A stretch of DNA of 64,000 nucleotides from Sequoia sempervirens. Taxonomy: Eukaryota; Streptophyta; Pinopsida; Cupressales; Cupressaceae. This document shows, piece by piece, positions 12,480 to 25,389 of this stretch. Location: assembly GCA_007258455.2 (NCBI GenBank), contig VDFB02000002.1:62001-126000 (forward strand). The letters are read 5' to 3'. The translations under genes and the position numbers were made by a program. Positions within the stretch are counted from its first letter, which is position 1. Each line of letters opens with the position of its first letter. The notes below the pieces were generated by a model. The model saw nothing but the letters and a program-made list of their open reading frames with translations. It had not been told where the DNA came from and did no database searches.

Positions 12480-12670
12480 TTGAACACTTCGATTTGATGT
12501 ATCTAAATCAAAACAAGGAGATGGTGTTGGATTCGAACTCATCAGCCCAATGGGTAAGACCTTTCTTGTTTCCTATAGGTTGCAGTTTTGTTGCACCAAT
12601 AATGTAGTAGAATACAAGGCATTAGTCTAGGGTCTTCTTATGGATTTAAAGAAAAATGTCAAGATCTTAC
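12480..12670 (+). pseudogene. RNase H domain upstream of RT in element C, N-terminal part
   Basis: Frame-by-frame reading shows an RNase H first strand (LRFDVSKSKQGDG) and the helix with the catalytic Glu (TNNVVEYKAL near 12595-12625). The frame is cut after the codons for KIL at 12670 by the 5' LTR of element D and continues at 40026. The pattern matches the second, archaeal-like RNase H of plant Tat elements rather than the usual RT-linked RNase H. It lies before RT, which is not the standard gypsy order. There is one in-frame stop (about 12629). Confidence 0.7.
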
Positions 12671-13953
12671 TGTAGACATGTAAAATATACTGATTGACAT
12701 TGTGAATCTGATCCTGACTTACTAACACCCTTTCTTCCTGAATCATGCCTCAGTCTAACTATTTAATCAAATCTCCTTATTTGATTAAATTCATTAACTT
12801 TCATCCCTTAATTGAATAAATCATTTTATCTGATTAATTCAATATCTTTTGTTAATTAAATCAATCCATCTGATATAATTATCCCTATTTAATTAAATAA
12901 TCAATTTTATTTGATTAAATCTCTAAAGTCTATCCATTAAATTAAATAAATTAAAACCTTATTTGATTTAATCTAACACCATATCTTTTAATTAAATAAA
13001 TCAAAATCTTATTTAATTAATCTCTTGTCATATTCCTCTCTTATTTGACTTAAATAAATCTATAAATTTGACTCAAATAGATCACATCTTCTAACCTTTT
13101 TCATTAAATTAATTAACCCTTAATTAATTTAATCTCATCTCATGTCCCATCCTCTAGATAATGCAAGTTGCACATGAAAATAGATTTAATTCATTTATTA
13201 AATCTCCATTTTCCTCACAAAGAATCTTTTGGAATATTCTCTCAATTTAAATTCAAAAATTCCAAGTCAACATGTACATCCAACAAGGTAATAAATTCAT
13301 CTTACATGTCCTTTTCCTTGAGCCAAGTGGCATTTATTGCATTTTCCCTTCCCTCTTACATGTCATTTCAACAATTTTGAAATACAAATTTATGCATTTA
13401 TTGGCACAAACCCCAAATCTTGCACATCCTTCATCCATTCATAGCTTGACAAGTGGCATCATGCCACTAGATGAATGTTAGTCCCACATTGCTAAAATTT
13501 GGACATTCATCCATCTTGGAATTTTATAAATATAGAGCTCATATCCTTGTTTGATCATCCATAATTTGAGAAAAGTTACCATGCCCAAATATCCATCAAA
13601 TTTTATCAATCATTCTTGAATCATAGTTAAGTTTGCAGATTTTAGCTTGGAGCACTCTTCAACATCAACAAAGTGGATCAATCTCTTCAACATTCAAAGC
13701 TTGCATCTTAGGAATTGGGAAAGGGCCAATTTTCACATCAAATTGGCACCAATTGCCCCATGGGATCATGAGTTTTCACATCTAATTAGGATTCAATCTT
13801 TGTTTTATCATTTCTATTGTGTTCTTCACCATTTTCTTCTTAGTTTGAATGTTGTAAATGGATTTCATGGGGAATCCTTATTTTAACTTGTGATTTCTTG
13901 TTTAACTTGTTTATTCATGTTGTTTTGTAGGTACTAGGAAAAGAGTTCGCACA
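12671..13953 (+). repeat. 5' LTR of element D
   Basis: It starts TGTAGACATG and ends GTTCGCACA. The first 500 bases are rich in TTAATTAAAT-type words. A TATA box (TATAAATA) lies at 13525-13532. It matches 38741-40025 over its full length with scattered substitutions and single-base indels. Confidence 0.95.
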
Positions 13954-13955
13954 TT

Positions 13956-13973
13956 TGGTGCTAGAAGGAGGGT
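13956..13973 (+). other. Primer binding site of element D
   Basis: TGGTGCTAGAAGGAGGGT begins two bases after the LTR end at 13953. Position and the TGG start fit a tRNA primer site. The tRNA was not identified. Confidence 0.65.
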
Positions 13974-16129
13974 TGGATATCATTCTTTCTCATCTTTTCC
14001 TAAAATTTTTGCGTTTTTCCTCACACAGAAAATTCCAACGCTGGGAGCTCAACATCACTATTTTGGCATCGCTGACTTCTTAGCGTCGCTATATGGAACT
14101 GCTTAAAATTAAAACTGTGTTGTTGGACTTGTCCCACCAAAATATTTGAATTTCTAACTCCGTTGCTAGACTCGTTGACTTGCAGGAATTTTCAAAATTT
14201 TAAAAACTACAATGTTGGAAGGAAACTGCAATGCCGGGAGAAAAGTGTGACATAGTTGAGCTCTCTTTCTTGACACAAAGTGATGCTGACTGGAAAGCGG
14301 CATTGTGAGGGCACCGCTGGGAAATTAAACTATGACGTAGTTATGAGTTGCGACATTGGAAGATAGTAAAAAGGTAAAATCTAATTTTAGCACGTGCTTT
14401 AGATTTATGATTAATTTTTCCTCTATTTTCTACTTTTTTAATTTCTATGTTTTTCTAGAATCTGATTGGTTTTTCCTCCTTGTAGGTTGGAAATCAAAAT
14501 CAAAAGAAGAAGAATCATGAGAAGGATGTTCATCAAATCAAGGTGTTTTTAAACACTATAGTGTTCGCTTAACACTTTGTTAAGAAATTGTTATCTTTTT
14601 CTTCCTTAAGAAACTAGTTTTCATTTGGGCTTAAAAAGAATCTTTCCATTTCTTACAAAAGGGCTAAAAAAAACTTTTATGATACAACTTACTAGATTTT
14701 GTTTCTTGGATTAACAATTGAACAAAGTATCTCTCACTTGTCTTTGGTGCTTAAAAGGAACTCACATTTTTCTTTGTGGATTTAAAAAAAGAACAAGTGC
14801 AACTTTGTTTTTTGTGAAGGCTTACTTAAACTAAAGGCATTGAAAAAGGACGTATGTGATTCTCTCGCGCTTTATAGAAATCTTGGGAATCAAAAGACCT
14901 TTTTCATGGCTTTAGGATGAGACAAAGTAATCACCTCCACACTTTGATTTGGGTTTAAAATTGAACATCTTGTGCGAATGTGAGTGGAGGCACTATTGTG
15001 TATATTCTCTCTCCTTGTTACCAACAAGGATTGATCAAGTTATGAATATTGTTCTTCATTCGCTTTTGTTTATCCTAGAGCACCTGCCTTGGGGAAAAAG
15101 TACTCACCCAAGGGAATAACTTGTTAGCTCTCAAAAATGCAAGTTGAATGCCTCAATAGGCTGCCAATCTCTTGATACGCTTTAGTGTAATAGACAAGGC
15201 CAAGAGAACTCAACCTTCTACTCTTTAGGTGCTGCTAAACCCAGGCAGGTGTACCTCTTGAATTGAGCAGACTTATCTTATGATTATCCTTCTAAAAAGC
15301 TTTGTCCACAATGGCAGATGACAGTGAAAAAATGAAACCAAACTTGATAGCAATAGTAAAAGTAGTTTTCTAATCTAACTCCTAAAATGGTTAATAAACA
15401 GATGTAAAGAAGCTGAACGAATTCAAATGATGAAATTATAGAGACCAGTTCCTTGTTGGGTATGCAGAGTTAAATGAAAAAGAAGTGGGCAACTTATTCT
15501 AATAGAAAATCAAATTGCAGGCATATGATTTGTTCATAACTTGTATAAACAATGCAAGATTATGGATACTAAGCTCTATTTTAATAATCCAGATGAATCT
15601 CCCTGATTACTGTGATCAACCAAAAGGATTTAATCTATGCTTAAGAGAACCAATAGATTAATCACATAGATACAACAAATGTGCATTGACAAATTGAACA
15701 TAAACTTGTTATGTCAATTTAAACAACCAGAAAGAATCAAATTGGAGACAGCTTAGCAATACTTTTCAATAAACTCAACATACAATTGATACAAAAAAAA
15801 AACTGCCACACCAGCTGAATTTCATTGGAATCGCCATTTGAAAACATGCACCATAGTCTTTGTTCTGAGAAATTTATTCTACTGTATCCATCTCTACCTA
15901 TTGTTTCTAATCTAAAATCTGATGATATCAATTACAACCGAGGTGCGCATACTTATACACCAGCATTAAGAAAATAAATCAAAGTGGAAATCCATGTCGG
16001 CCACCATAGAATTTAGGCAAACCTCACATGTCGGCCCTCAATGGTATTTAGCATTCACATGTCGGCCAACAGTATTTGAATTTTATTAATCATCAGTGAA
16101 CTAGTCACTAAGACAATGTAGTAGTATGT

Positions 16130-16910
16130 CGAAGGAAATTATAATGTTAATCGTTGTCATCTCGTGTCCCTCTGTTCATTATTGTGGTCATTCGAGTCGT
16201 GGAGATATCATACAGCCTTTATCATGTCTCACCAAAAACACTTTGATCACTTGTATCGCTGTGACCCTTCGTTATCGGGAAGACCATATAGAGAATTCAA
16301 TCATTATGCTGAAAGCCCCATATTCATCCCATCTGTCACTATAACTTATCACTCTCGGGGAGATGTTATGTAGATCATTCTTTGTTTTACCCAAAATTCC
16401 ACATGACCAAAACCTGTCACCATAGCTTAGCTGAGTCATGGAGATGTCTCACAGGTTACACAATGTTATATCAATATGCGTTTCTTTGTGTGCATTCCAT
16501 TCACTGTGACACAAGATATCTCTTACCGATGAGTGCCCATCATTCACCTTCGCCAAGACAATACAAAATCAAGGAGAGGTTATATATACTATCCTTTGTT
16601 TCACCAAAATCCCCGAGTTTACTTTAGATCACCAAGAGAATTCCAATCTGACACCAACAAAAACCATCTATCCCACGCTTGTCATTGTAACTTGCAACTG
16701 TCGGGGAGACCTCAAGTAGACAATATTACATCACATCAAAAGCTATCCAAGTTCACACCTATTCGCCAAGATGACACGGATCTCACGCCGAAAGCCACTC
16801 ATTAAACATTGTCTACAAGACCCGACAGGATCACCAAGACTATACTCCAAAGCCCATAAGTCTTACCAAAGTGAAACCTTAATGCGCCAGTCGGTGAGAC
16901 AAAAAGTACT
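16130..16910 (+). repeat. Decayed tandem array, period about 80 bp
   Basis: A motif close to tcggggagatgt recurs near 16197, 16277, 16358, 16438 and 16699, with weaker forms between and after. Each follows a variant of tgtcactgtaactta and precedes a variant of tttcaccaaaa. Spacing between the first four is 80-81 bp. The units are strongly diverged, so the limits are approximate. Confidence 0.45.
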
Positions 16911-18432
16911 TGGTGAAACAATACACCAAAGACCAAACTCATGCTGAAAGTGTGTCATCATCTATCATCGAAACCGCATGAAAGTCCTGCCAAAAGCTGC
17001 TAGTAAATAAACTCCAATCGCTGTGACAAAAGAAATGTCTTGCCAATAGGTGACACAGACGTTTGCAAGCAGGAAAACAGATTGGGAAGACCCTGATATT
17101 GTCATGCCGACATAGACCCAGATACGAATTATGCATGACTCGATGAAGGATATGGAGCAACATGGGAAAAAATGGAGAACATATGCACGAAGAGAAGAAG
17201 ATATATTCAAGGTAGGACTCACTTGGAAAATTATAAATGTAGACAACATGTAAAATCACCAGATTTTTACAGTTCCAACACAACTCAACCGATAACACTC
17301 TAAAGCCAAGAGTATTTCCAACCGGGATATAAATGTGGATATTGGAAGAAATGCCAATATCACGTAGTTGATTCTGACAAGATGGATCCAAAAGGGGACT
17401 CTTGTTGTATCGGTCAATCTCCACGAATGGAAAGTCCTTATTAAAACCCATGTGCTAGAATTTGCAAAAATCCTTTAATCTATTTGTTGGTGAAAGAACA
17501 GTCATTCTGAAGCCGCCCCACACTTTTACGGTCTTCTAGTAGAAATGGAAAATATGCCATGGGAGTTTCATGGGTGTTGATGCTTGGCTGCCTCGATTGA
17601 TGTTAATGAGCCATGGAGGGGAGCCAGTGGGGTCAACCATCTAACCATTCGCTAGAGATAAGCATAGCTGGACTTGTCCAAGTGGGAATCCAACAAATAT
17701 TGTCTTACACATCCATAGGATTGTACTTATTCTTGGGTTACAAAATGCATTGCTTAATCAAAAACATCTCAAAAACAAACACTTAACATCATCCAAATTT
17801 CAAACCCTTTTGGGGAAAAATACAATTGACTCAATCCATATGTTATTGCTTTCCCTCGAGATTCACATCCTTAGAGGTTTCTAAACATTGGATTACATCT
17901 CTATTTGTGTCCTTAAGTAAACAATAGGAAAACCCTTGCCTTAGGTTCATCAAATTTCCACATAACATATCTTGTGGGGTTTGAAGAAACTAAGAAATTT
18001 GACACCTTAGTGTGAAAACTTAACCAAAGAAAGTGTTTTTGGTAAAATAAAGATATTAAGCAAAGCTATGAAAAATGAACATTCATATGTGTTGAAGACT
18101 CACAATCCTAAAGAAAAAATCATTGGTTGTAAATCCGAAAATGAATGTTCAAATGAAATCATTTCTTGGTTACAAAGGTCTGTAGGAAGCATTTGCATGC
18201 TCTTCAATACCTAGGTCTAGGAAAACAAAGTGTCCTTTTTAGGTTCATCTTAGGATCGAAGCAAAATGAAAATATTTTTCATCCATCCTCCAAAAACATC
18301 AAAACAAAATCATCTCATCATCACCTTTTGGAAAATCTTGAAATCATCATTAAGTGCTAGGCTTTGTGGAAAAATCAAAATCATCAAAATCATTGAGACT
18401 AAATCCTTGAAAGAATGATCAAAATCACCTTT

Positions 18433-18590
18433 GGCTAGGTATGTGTAGATGCATCCTTTTGTATATGCTTAGTCAAAATTATCAAAACCATCTTGTTTAG
18501 CTTAGTATATGTGGATGAATCCTTCTTCATATGCTTAGTGAAACTATCTTGTTTGGATAGGTATGGGTAGATGCATCCTTCTCCCCACAT
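18433..18590 (+). repeat. Three-unit repeat in the leader of element D
   Basis: Units near 18433, 18499 and 18557 share a core of the form taggtatgtgtagatgcatcctt, and the first two are followed by atatgcttagt. Spacing is about 60 bp. It ends 360 bases before gag. Confidence 0.55.
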
Positions 18591-18951
18591 ATATTCATAT
18601 TATCATTCTTTGAAAAAATATATCCTTTAGATCATCATCCAACATCTTAAGGTATTTTTTTTCAAAAAAAAAAAAAATCAAAATCAAAATCAAGGACAAA
18701 ATCCCAAAATCAAAATCTGCAAGTCCTAAAAGCCTAGTATCTCCTTCAAGACCTACCCAAAGATCATAACATCCACATCATTCATCTCTTGCATCATCAT
18801 CACATCACCTTTGATCCTAAAGACATCCTAAAACTTTCTACTTTGGGAATAAAATAAAGATCGATCCAAAGAATCAAGAGATTCATCTCCCATATTCTCA
18901 AAAATTGATCCTTGTTTTATGGTTCTAACTAGATCTTAATACAAGAAGAGT

Positions 18952-21900
18952 ATGGAAGCCAACAAAGAAACACCCACTTCAAGTGATCTTAGCCAAACAA
19001 ACGCAGAAATGAATCCCATCGAATCAAGTAATTCTTTGACCCTCTCATCATCACAAAATTTGCAAGAAGAAAACCAAGGAGAGGATCTTACCTTTGGAAT
19101 GTCTCACAAAGAAATGACTGAAATGCTCCAAAATCTGGACAACCATAGAATCATCAACATCATGATGAGGCTCAACCCTTCGTTGTACATGCTTGAGCTA
19201 GCAAAAAAAGGGGCCAAGTTACCTTCAGATTTTGATGTGAGTACTATAGTGGAGACATATTTTCTTCTAATCTCATCAACCATTCCCATTTCATCTACAC
19301 CCCCATCTCAAAAAATCATGCAAAACATTCCACAAATCACAATGTCTTTTGCTCCAACCCAACCTAATGTCAACAAGGGAAACACATTCCTCAATACTCT
19401 TCAAGCACACCCCCTTGTTAATAATCAAAACTTGGATGCAAACACCACCTTGGAACAAAACATACCCCAAAACCCATTACACAAAAAAGTTCCTCTCACC
19501 TTCCATCATGATCCATCATCGTCAGTTTTTCACACAACACCTCAAACACCTCTTCTCACAAATTCACAAGAAGAGGGAGATATGTTCAGACCAGGGGGCA
19601 TATTCGACACCACACAACAACTAACACCACTCCTTGGTTTAGGGATTCCCCCTCTACCAAGTATCAATCAAAACAACATCCCAACTTTCAACCAAAGCAT
19701 TATGTTAAACGCCCAAAACTTGTCGTCGACATCGCAACAACAGGTGACAAACACACAAGCAATTGCAACATCATCAAACACCATCATAACATTGCAAAGC
19801 ATGGTCTCTCAAGGGCCAACCACATCAACATTGCCACTTACCACACCAAAAACACCATCCACCAATCAAATAATCAACACGACATCACCATTCACCACCA
19901 CCACCCCCACCACCACCAACTTCCACCACATCAAACCAATACAACACAGCATTGGAAGCTGCTTTTCAAAGAGGATTCCAACAAGTGTAGAAACAAAAAT
20001 TCTTACACCTAGCTACTCAACAAGCTACTCAAACTGCACAAGTTTCCCAAGTTGCACAAGTCGTATTACAAGCGCAACAAGCACAACAAGCACAAAAATC
20101 CCAAGCTTCCCAAGCCACACAAGCATTGCAAGCACAAAAGGCCGCTCAAACACAACTTCTATTGCAACAACAAGCAGCACAAGCACAAGTAGCACAAGTG
20201 CAAGCTCAATATCAAGCACAACAAACCCAATATCAAGCACAATTTCTTGCACAAAGAAAAGCAGCGCAATTGCAAGTATATCAACAACCATTAAAGCAAT
20301 ACAAAGAGCAACAAGAAGCAGCACAACTAGTAGCCCAACAACAAGCATTGTTGGAACAACAACAAGCACAACAACAAGCGTTGTTGGAACAATAACAAGT
20401 GCAATAGCAAGCACAAATCTTAGTGCAAAAACAAGCATTGTTGGAACAACAACAAGCGCAACAACAAGCACAAATCTTAGTGCAGTAAGAACAAGATCAA
20501 CAACAGGCATTATTCATACACCAATAGGTGGAAGCCTACCTCACTGGGAAAAACATATAGATACCATTGAACAACACACCAACTAACCCACAATTGAAAC
20601 ACCCCAAAACAATTTCATCCCACCCCCTAATCCACAAAATGATGTAACGATAGAAATCAGGTTGCTCTCGCAAGAAGTGCTCGACCTTCAATCAGGGCGA
20701 ACAACGAAGACACCAAGCACCTTGTGTCCATATCTATTCGATAGGAGTTTAGAGATGAAACCATACCCTAAGAGATTTGAAATCACCAAATTTTACAAAT
20801 ATCGAGGGATGGAAAACCCTGAAGATCACATCAGGGAATTCCAGGTTCATTGCATGGAAGTTGCATACAACAATACTTATCTAATGCAGCTATTTCCTAG
20901 GAGCTTGGCAGGCCACACTATAGAATGGCTCTCTTGCTTACCTTCACGCATTAGGACACTCCAAGAAATTAGGGATGAATTCATTAAAAATTATGCATGC
21001 AACATCGCAATGGATTGTAGACTAGAAGAACTTTCGGCTCTAAAACAAGGAAAGGGAGAATCATACACCTCATTTCTGTAACAATGGTGATCCAAGGCCA
21101 ATTAGAGCAAGTGGACCATGCCAGAAGAACAACAAGTTTGCACCATCATAGCCAACCTTGAAGGCCACTTGGCATTTCATCTCAAGGTTTAGGGCATCAC
21201 CACATATGATCAATTGATCTCCAAGGCACTCAACATCGAAAGAGCCCTCATAAGTCAACCTGTGGAATCAACATCATACCACGAACAACAAAAGAACTGC
21301 CCACCATCCAATTACAATGATAAACCTTGTACGTGGGCAAGGAACAAAAATGTTACTAATGATGGTATTGTAGATACCAAAGTGGTCATTAGTGGTCCTC
21401 GCCAAAATACACTCACACCACAAATCCAAACACAACACCAAAAAACTCATCACATGACATACCATCCAAACAAAAATCCAACCATCAAAAATCTCAGTGA
21501 TCAAAGAGGACGACCTCAATGCAAAATCTATCCCAAAAAAAAAATAAACTACTTTGGGGGAACCACTTGAAGACATAATGAAATAATTGATCGACGAAAA
21601 ACTCATCAAACCTCCTACATTTGAGAATTACAAAGAGTCGGATGCCAAACCTCCTTGGTCTAACGAGAATAAAATTTGTGAATTTCATAAAATTAAAGGC
21701 CATACCACAAATAGTTGCATGAGACTTAAAAACATCATCCAAGATCTCATCAATAAGAAAATCATAAATGTGGAACAACCTATGGGAAATCAGGATCTTA
21801 ATATATATATGAATCTGATGCCAAATCATGGCAACAAAGAGAATAAAAATGATAAAGGGAAGGGCACCCAATCAAATGTAAATCATGTGTATGAAACAGT

Positions 21901-22310
21901 CATCACCTCCCTAAATGAAGATTGCATGGTCATCACCATCAAGGGAGCCCATGCCGAAGATTGTGGAGTCACCACAAGAGGCGACAAAGTAACAATTGCA
22001 GGATCATCCCAACCAAATAGAGTCCCTTCATCTAGATCTATTTTGCATGGATACAATGTTGTAGATAAACTCAAGAGAATTCCAGTGAAAATATCCATCA
22101 TGGAGTTGCTAAAAATCTCATCAACCCACAGGAAAATCCTTGAAGAAGCATTGACCTCATCCATTGTCCCTGTAGACCTTGACGCAGAACAGTTCCAAGC
22201 TATGGCCAGAAATATCATTACGCCTAATCTTCTTACATCCTCTAACCAAGATTTCCCTGCCCAACCATCTCATGACCATGAACTTCACTTGGAAGCCATA
22301 GTACATAATA
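18952..22310 (+). pseudogene. gag of element D, broken
   Basis: Starts at an ATG (MEANKETPTSSDL). A Ser/Thr/Asn/Pro-rich N-terminal part (18952 to about 19930) is followed by a Gln/Ala-rich, coiled-coil-like part that is open in the +1 frame (about 19940-20400). The gag core returns in the first frame at 20662-21081, with FYKYRGMENPEDH and the conserved W near 20927. A knuckle of the form C-x2-H-x4-H-x4-C lies at about 21679 (CEFHKIKGHTTNSC). So two compensating frameshifts surround the repeat-rich middle. Stops also follow 21079. It continues in frame 2 towards protease. Confidence 0.75.
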
Positions 22311-22840
22311 GCAAAATCAAAAGGGTCTTGGTGGATGGAGGTGTGGGTTTGAACATATGTTCTCTCAGCCTCATCAAGTAGTTGAAAATATCAGAAGATT
22401 CCATTGACAAAGGAAAGGGCATCATAATAAGAGCATATGATGACCAAGAAAGAGTGTCTCAAGGCATGATTAAACTCCCTATTCAAGTAGGGACAACTCT
22501 CATGGAAACTACTTGTCAGGTCTTGGACCATGACTTGCTGTATAATATCCTCCTCGAACATCCGTGGATACATGCAATGAAAGTAGTAGCATCAACCTTC
22601 CACCAATGTGTGAAATTTACACATAATGTAAAAGATGTTACCATCCATGGGGATCATGAACCTTTCTCATACTACAAAAATCTTGAAGCAAAGTATTACA
22701 AAATCCCCCAAGTACCAAAAAATGATGAGGGCCCATCCACACCATATATTGACCCTACTACTCTCACATCCACTTCTGCAATAGAGACACTTGCCACTCC
22801 CACCATTCCCACCATCTCTGACATCAAGCTCATCATCTAG
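22311..22840 (+). pseudogene. Aspartic protease of element D
   Basis: The active-site region is VLVDGGVGLNICSL (about 22327-22368), with D-G-G where D-T/S-G is usual. The C-terminal part has NILLEHPWIHAM (about 22546-22584), which corresponds to the conserved ILGRPW-type segment, here with Glu-His for Gly-Arg. One in-frame TAG (22379-22381) separates the halves. It follows gag in the same frame and precedes the G-patch segment, which is in a different frame. Confidence 0.65.
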
Positions 22841-22989
22841 GATGATGGTTGTGGAAGCTACAAGCTCCCTAACAATTCTTTTGTGGTAGGAGAGTTACCA
22901 CAATCTCCTAGATCACGGGGGACATCCATAAGAAAACCAAGCTTCCACATCAAAAATGTCTCCTGAAGACTATCCTGAATTCACAAGCA

Positions 22990-23834
22990 GGGGCGACCTT
23001 GGCTAGGAGGTTATTGAGGTAGATCTATCGCATATTCTTTATCAAGATGAAAGACCAGCACCTGCATTACCAATGAATGAGAGAAACAAGGGCCTACAAA
23101 TGATGCTCGCAATGGGCTACGACAGAAATCAAAGATTGGGACAAAATGACAATGGGCTCATAATACCTATCATGCTAGAGACGCGACTGATAACAAATCT
23201 TGGCCTTGGATGTACCCCTTCGAGTATAACCATATGTGGCCAAAGTCCTTTGGTTAGAGCGGTTAATAAACTTCGTCAGCCAATTGCAACAAAACTAAAA
23301 TTACCAGTATCCACAGGTTGTGTTCTAGATAATTATACCTTTGATATAACCAATGTATGTAGTAGTAGTGATAATGAGGATACCATGAGAAATCTACCTA
23401 GGCTATTTGAGGATACCACTTTTTGCATGATTAGTACCCTATCCTTTGAAACAAACCATCAAAATCATGAGATCTGTTTAGTATATCCCCAACTCATTGA
23501 CTACGACCAACGAGGACCACCGGTTCTTGATATGTTAAAAAATGATGAGGCACTCTCAAAATTCATGGGATTGTGGGATAACATTCCAGATGGGGATCAT
23601 AAGGTAGGGTTTATAATAGAGTTGGACACACATGCCTATTATGGGGAAACGATTGAATCCTTCAGTCACAAAAGTGAGAAACTAAGAATCATATCCAAGT
23701 CCTTGAGTGAAAACCACACTGTGGCACTCTTCGACAAGAAAAAAGTAAAAAGAAAGGACGTATCGAAAGGTGAAAACCTCTTTGAGGCACCCGAGGATGA
23801 AGGATTCAATATTCCTTTAAGGGCTATTCATTAG
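22990..23834 (+). pseudogene. G-patch domain segment between protease and RT in element D
   Basis: The G-patch lies at about 23085-23170 and reads GLQMMLAMGYDRNQRLGQ followed by NDNGLIIPI. It keeps the aromatic after MG, the LG pair, and a later G and PI expected of the family. A second glycine-rich turn (NLGLGCTP) follows. G-patch domains bind nucleic acid or activate helicases; in betaretroviruses one is found at the end of protease. The remaining 200 residues are acidic and have no recognised domain. The frame is open for 254 codons and then continues with stops into RT in the same frame. A role in RNA binding during reverse transcription is inference. Confidence 0.65.
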
Positions 23835-25330
23835 GAAAAGTTAGCAGTCTTGGCCGAAAAATGCAATCCTGTCAACCTAGGAACATAGGAGATCCCACAT
23901 ATAACATTTTATGCGGAATCACTATTATCAGAAGAGCAAGAACTCCTAGCAGTATTCCTAAGGGAAAGGCAAATAAACTTCACATGGAGTTATTCTGACA
24001 TGCCAAGGTTTGATCCAGAGACTGTGGTTCATCACTTAGCATTATATCCAGAGGAAAAGTTGGTAAAATGAAAGCTTCAAAAAATGCACCCTTAGATCGC
24101 TCTATTAGTCAAAATGGAGCTGAAAAAGCTACTAGATGTAGGATATATACGACCAATAGATTTTCCAGAATGGCTGTCAAATTTGGTACCTATTTCAAAA
24201 CCTAATGGAGCCATTAGAATCTACACAAACTTCACAGATTTAAACAAAGCATGTCTGAAAGATGATTTCCCACTTCTCAACATCGACATGATAGTAGACA
24301 TGACAGCAGGACATGAGATGCTATCACTAATGGATGAATTTTCAGAATACAATCAGATCATGATAGAAAAAGAAGATCAACATAAGATGGCTTTCACTTG
24401 TCCATGGGGGACCTACTATTGGAACATGATGCCATTCATCCTAAAGAATGTAGGAGAAACATACCAAAGGGCCATGACATTGATCTTCCACGATATGATC
24501 CATAAAATGGTTGAAGACTATGTCGACAAAATTCTAGCCAAGTCCAAAAAAGGAAAAGATCACATAGCAACCCTAGGTGCTATCTTTGATAGACTGGAGA
24601 AATACAAAGTCAGACTAAACCCTAAGAAGTGTGTATTTGGTGTACAATCGAGAAAGCTCTTAGGATATATAGTGTCAATGAGGGGCATTGAGGTGGATCC
24701 AGTGAAAGTAAAAGAAATCCTCAAAATGGAAGCACCAAAGACATTAAAACAACTAAGAGGTTTCCAAGGCGAGCTCCAATCCATTAGAAGGTTCATAGCA
24801 CAGCTGGCGGATAAACAGAACCCATACTCTCACCTACTCCACAAGGGGCTAGTGTACAAATGGGATACAAAATGTGAAGAGGCATTCAACAAAATCAAGG
24901 AATACCTATTGACACCACTAGTCTTAATGCCACCCATCCCAAGAAATCCATTGATCTTATACATGTCAGCAACAGTAGTAGCACTTGGAACTCTCCTAGC
25001 TCAGCATGACGAAAATGGAACTGAAAGGGCTATCTACTATATCAATAGAACAATGGTCGGTCATGAGCTAAACTACTCATTCATTGAGAAAGCATGCCTC
25101 GCAGTAGTGTTTACATCATAAAAATTCAGACATTACATATTGGCACACAAGATAAAGCTCATCACCAAAATAGACCCTCTCAAGTATCTACTATCAAAGG
25201 AAATGCTCACAGGAAGAATGGAAAAATGGGTGATGATACTGTTAGAGTATGACATTGAGTATGTTGAGCGGAAAACAGTCAAGGGTAATGTTATTGTAGA
25301 TCAACTGGTAGAGGCACCAATCTATATAGA
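23835..25330 (+). pseudogene. Reverse transcriptase and RNase H of element D, inactive
   Basis: RT copies element RNA into DNA. Readable motifs are the entry segment EWLSNLVPISKPNG (about 24166), the motif A region LSLMDEFSEYNQI (about 24321), and the catalytic box at about 24520, which reads DYVDKILAKSK. The second catalytic Asp of YVDD is Lys here (codon AAA at 24529), so this copy would be inactive. The thumb and connection (LRGFQGELQSIRRFIAQ) and the linked RNase H (24930-25330) follow. In-frame stops fall at 23835, 23887, 24069, 24093 and 25119, mostly at sites where related proteins have Gln. No frameshift is needed from the G-patch to the end of the second RNase H. Confidence 0.85.
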
Positions 25331-25389
25331 GAATCCTCTTATCTCAGAGTTTCCAGATGAATCCATTTTTAACCTCAACATAGCTGACC

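Larger units (their letters stand above)
13974..18951 (+). other. Long untranslated leader of element D
   Basis: About 5 kb between primer site and gag contain no frame that can be supported as a gene; the longest open frame (170 codons, minus strand, 16939-17451) has no recognisable domain. A decayed array with a spacing of about 80 bp occupies roughly 16130-16910, and a three-unit repeat lies at 18433-18590. The part between about 15300 and 17600 differs in base composition from its flanks and may be a separate insertion, but I could not define its ends. Long leaders are typical of giant Tat elements. Confidence 0.55.

Noticed and set aside
16939..17451. 170-codon minus-strand frame in the leader of element D
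   Set aside because: No recognisable domain, unusual composition, and it overlaps the end of a decayed repeat array. Chance opening is likelier.
20025..20510. 161-codon Val/Leu-rich open frame on the minus strand
   Set aside because: It is the antisense of the CAA/GCA repeat tract in gag of element D; the repeat yields Val/Leu codons by chance.
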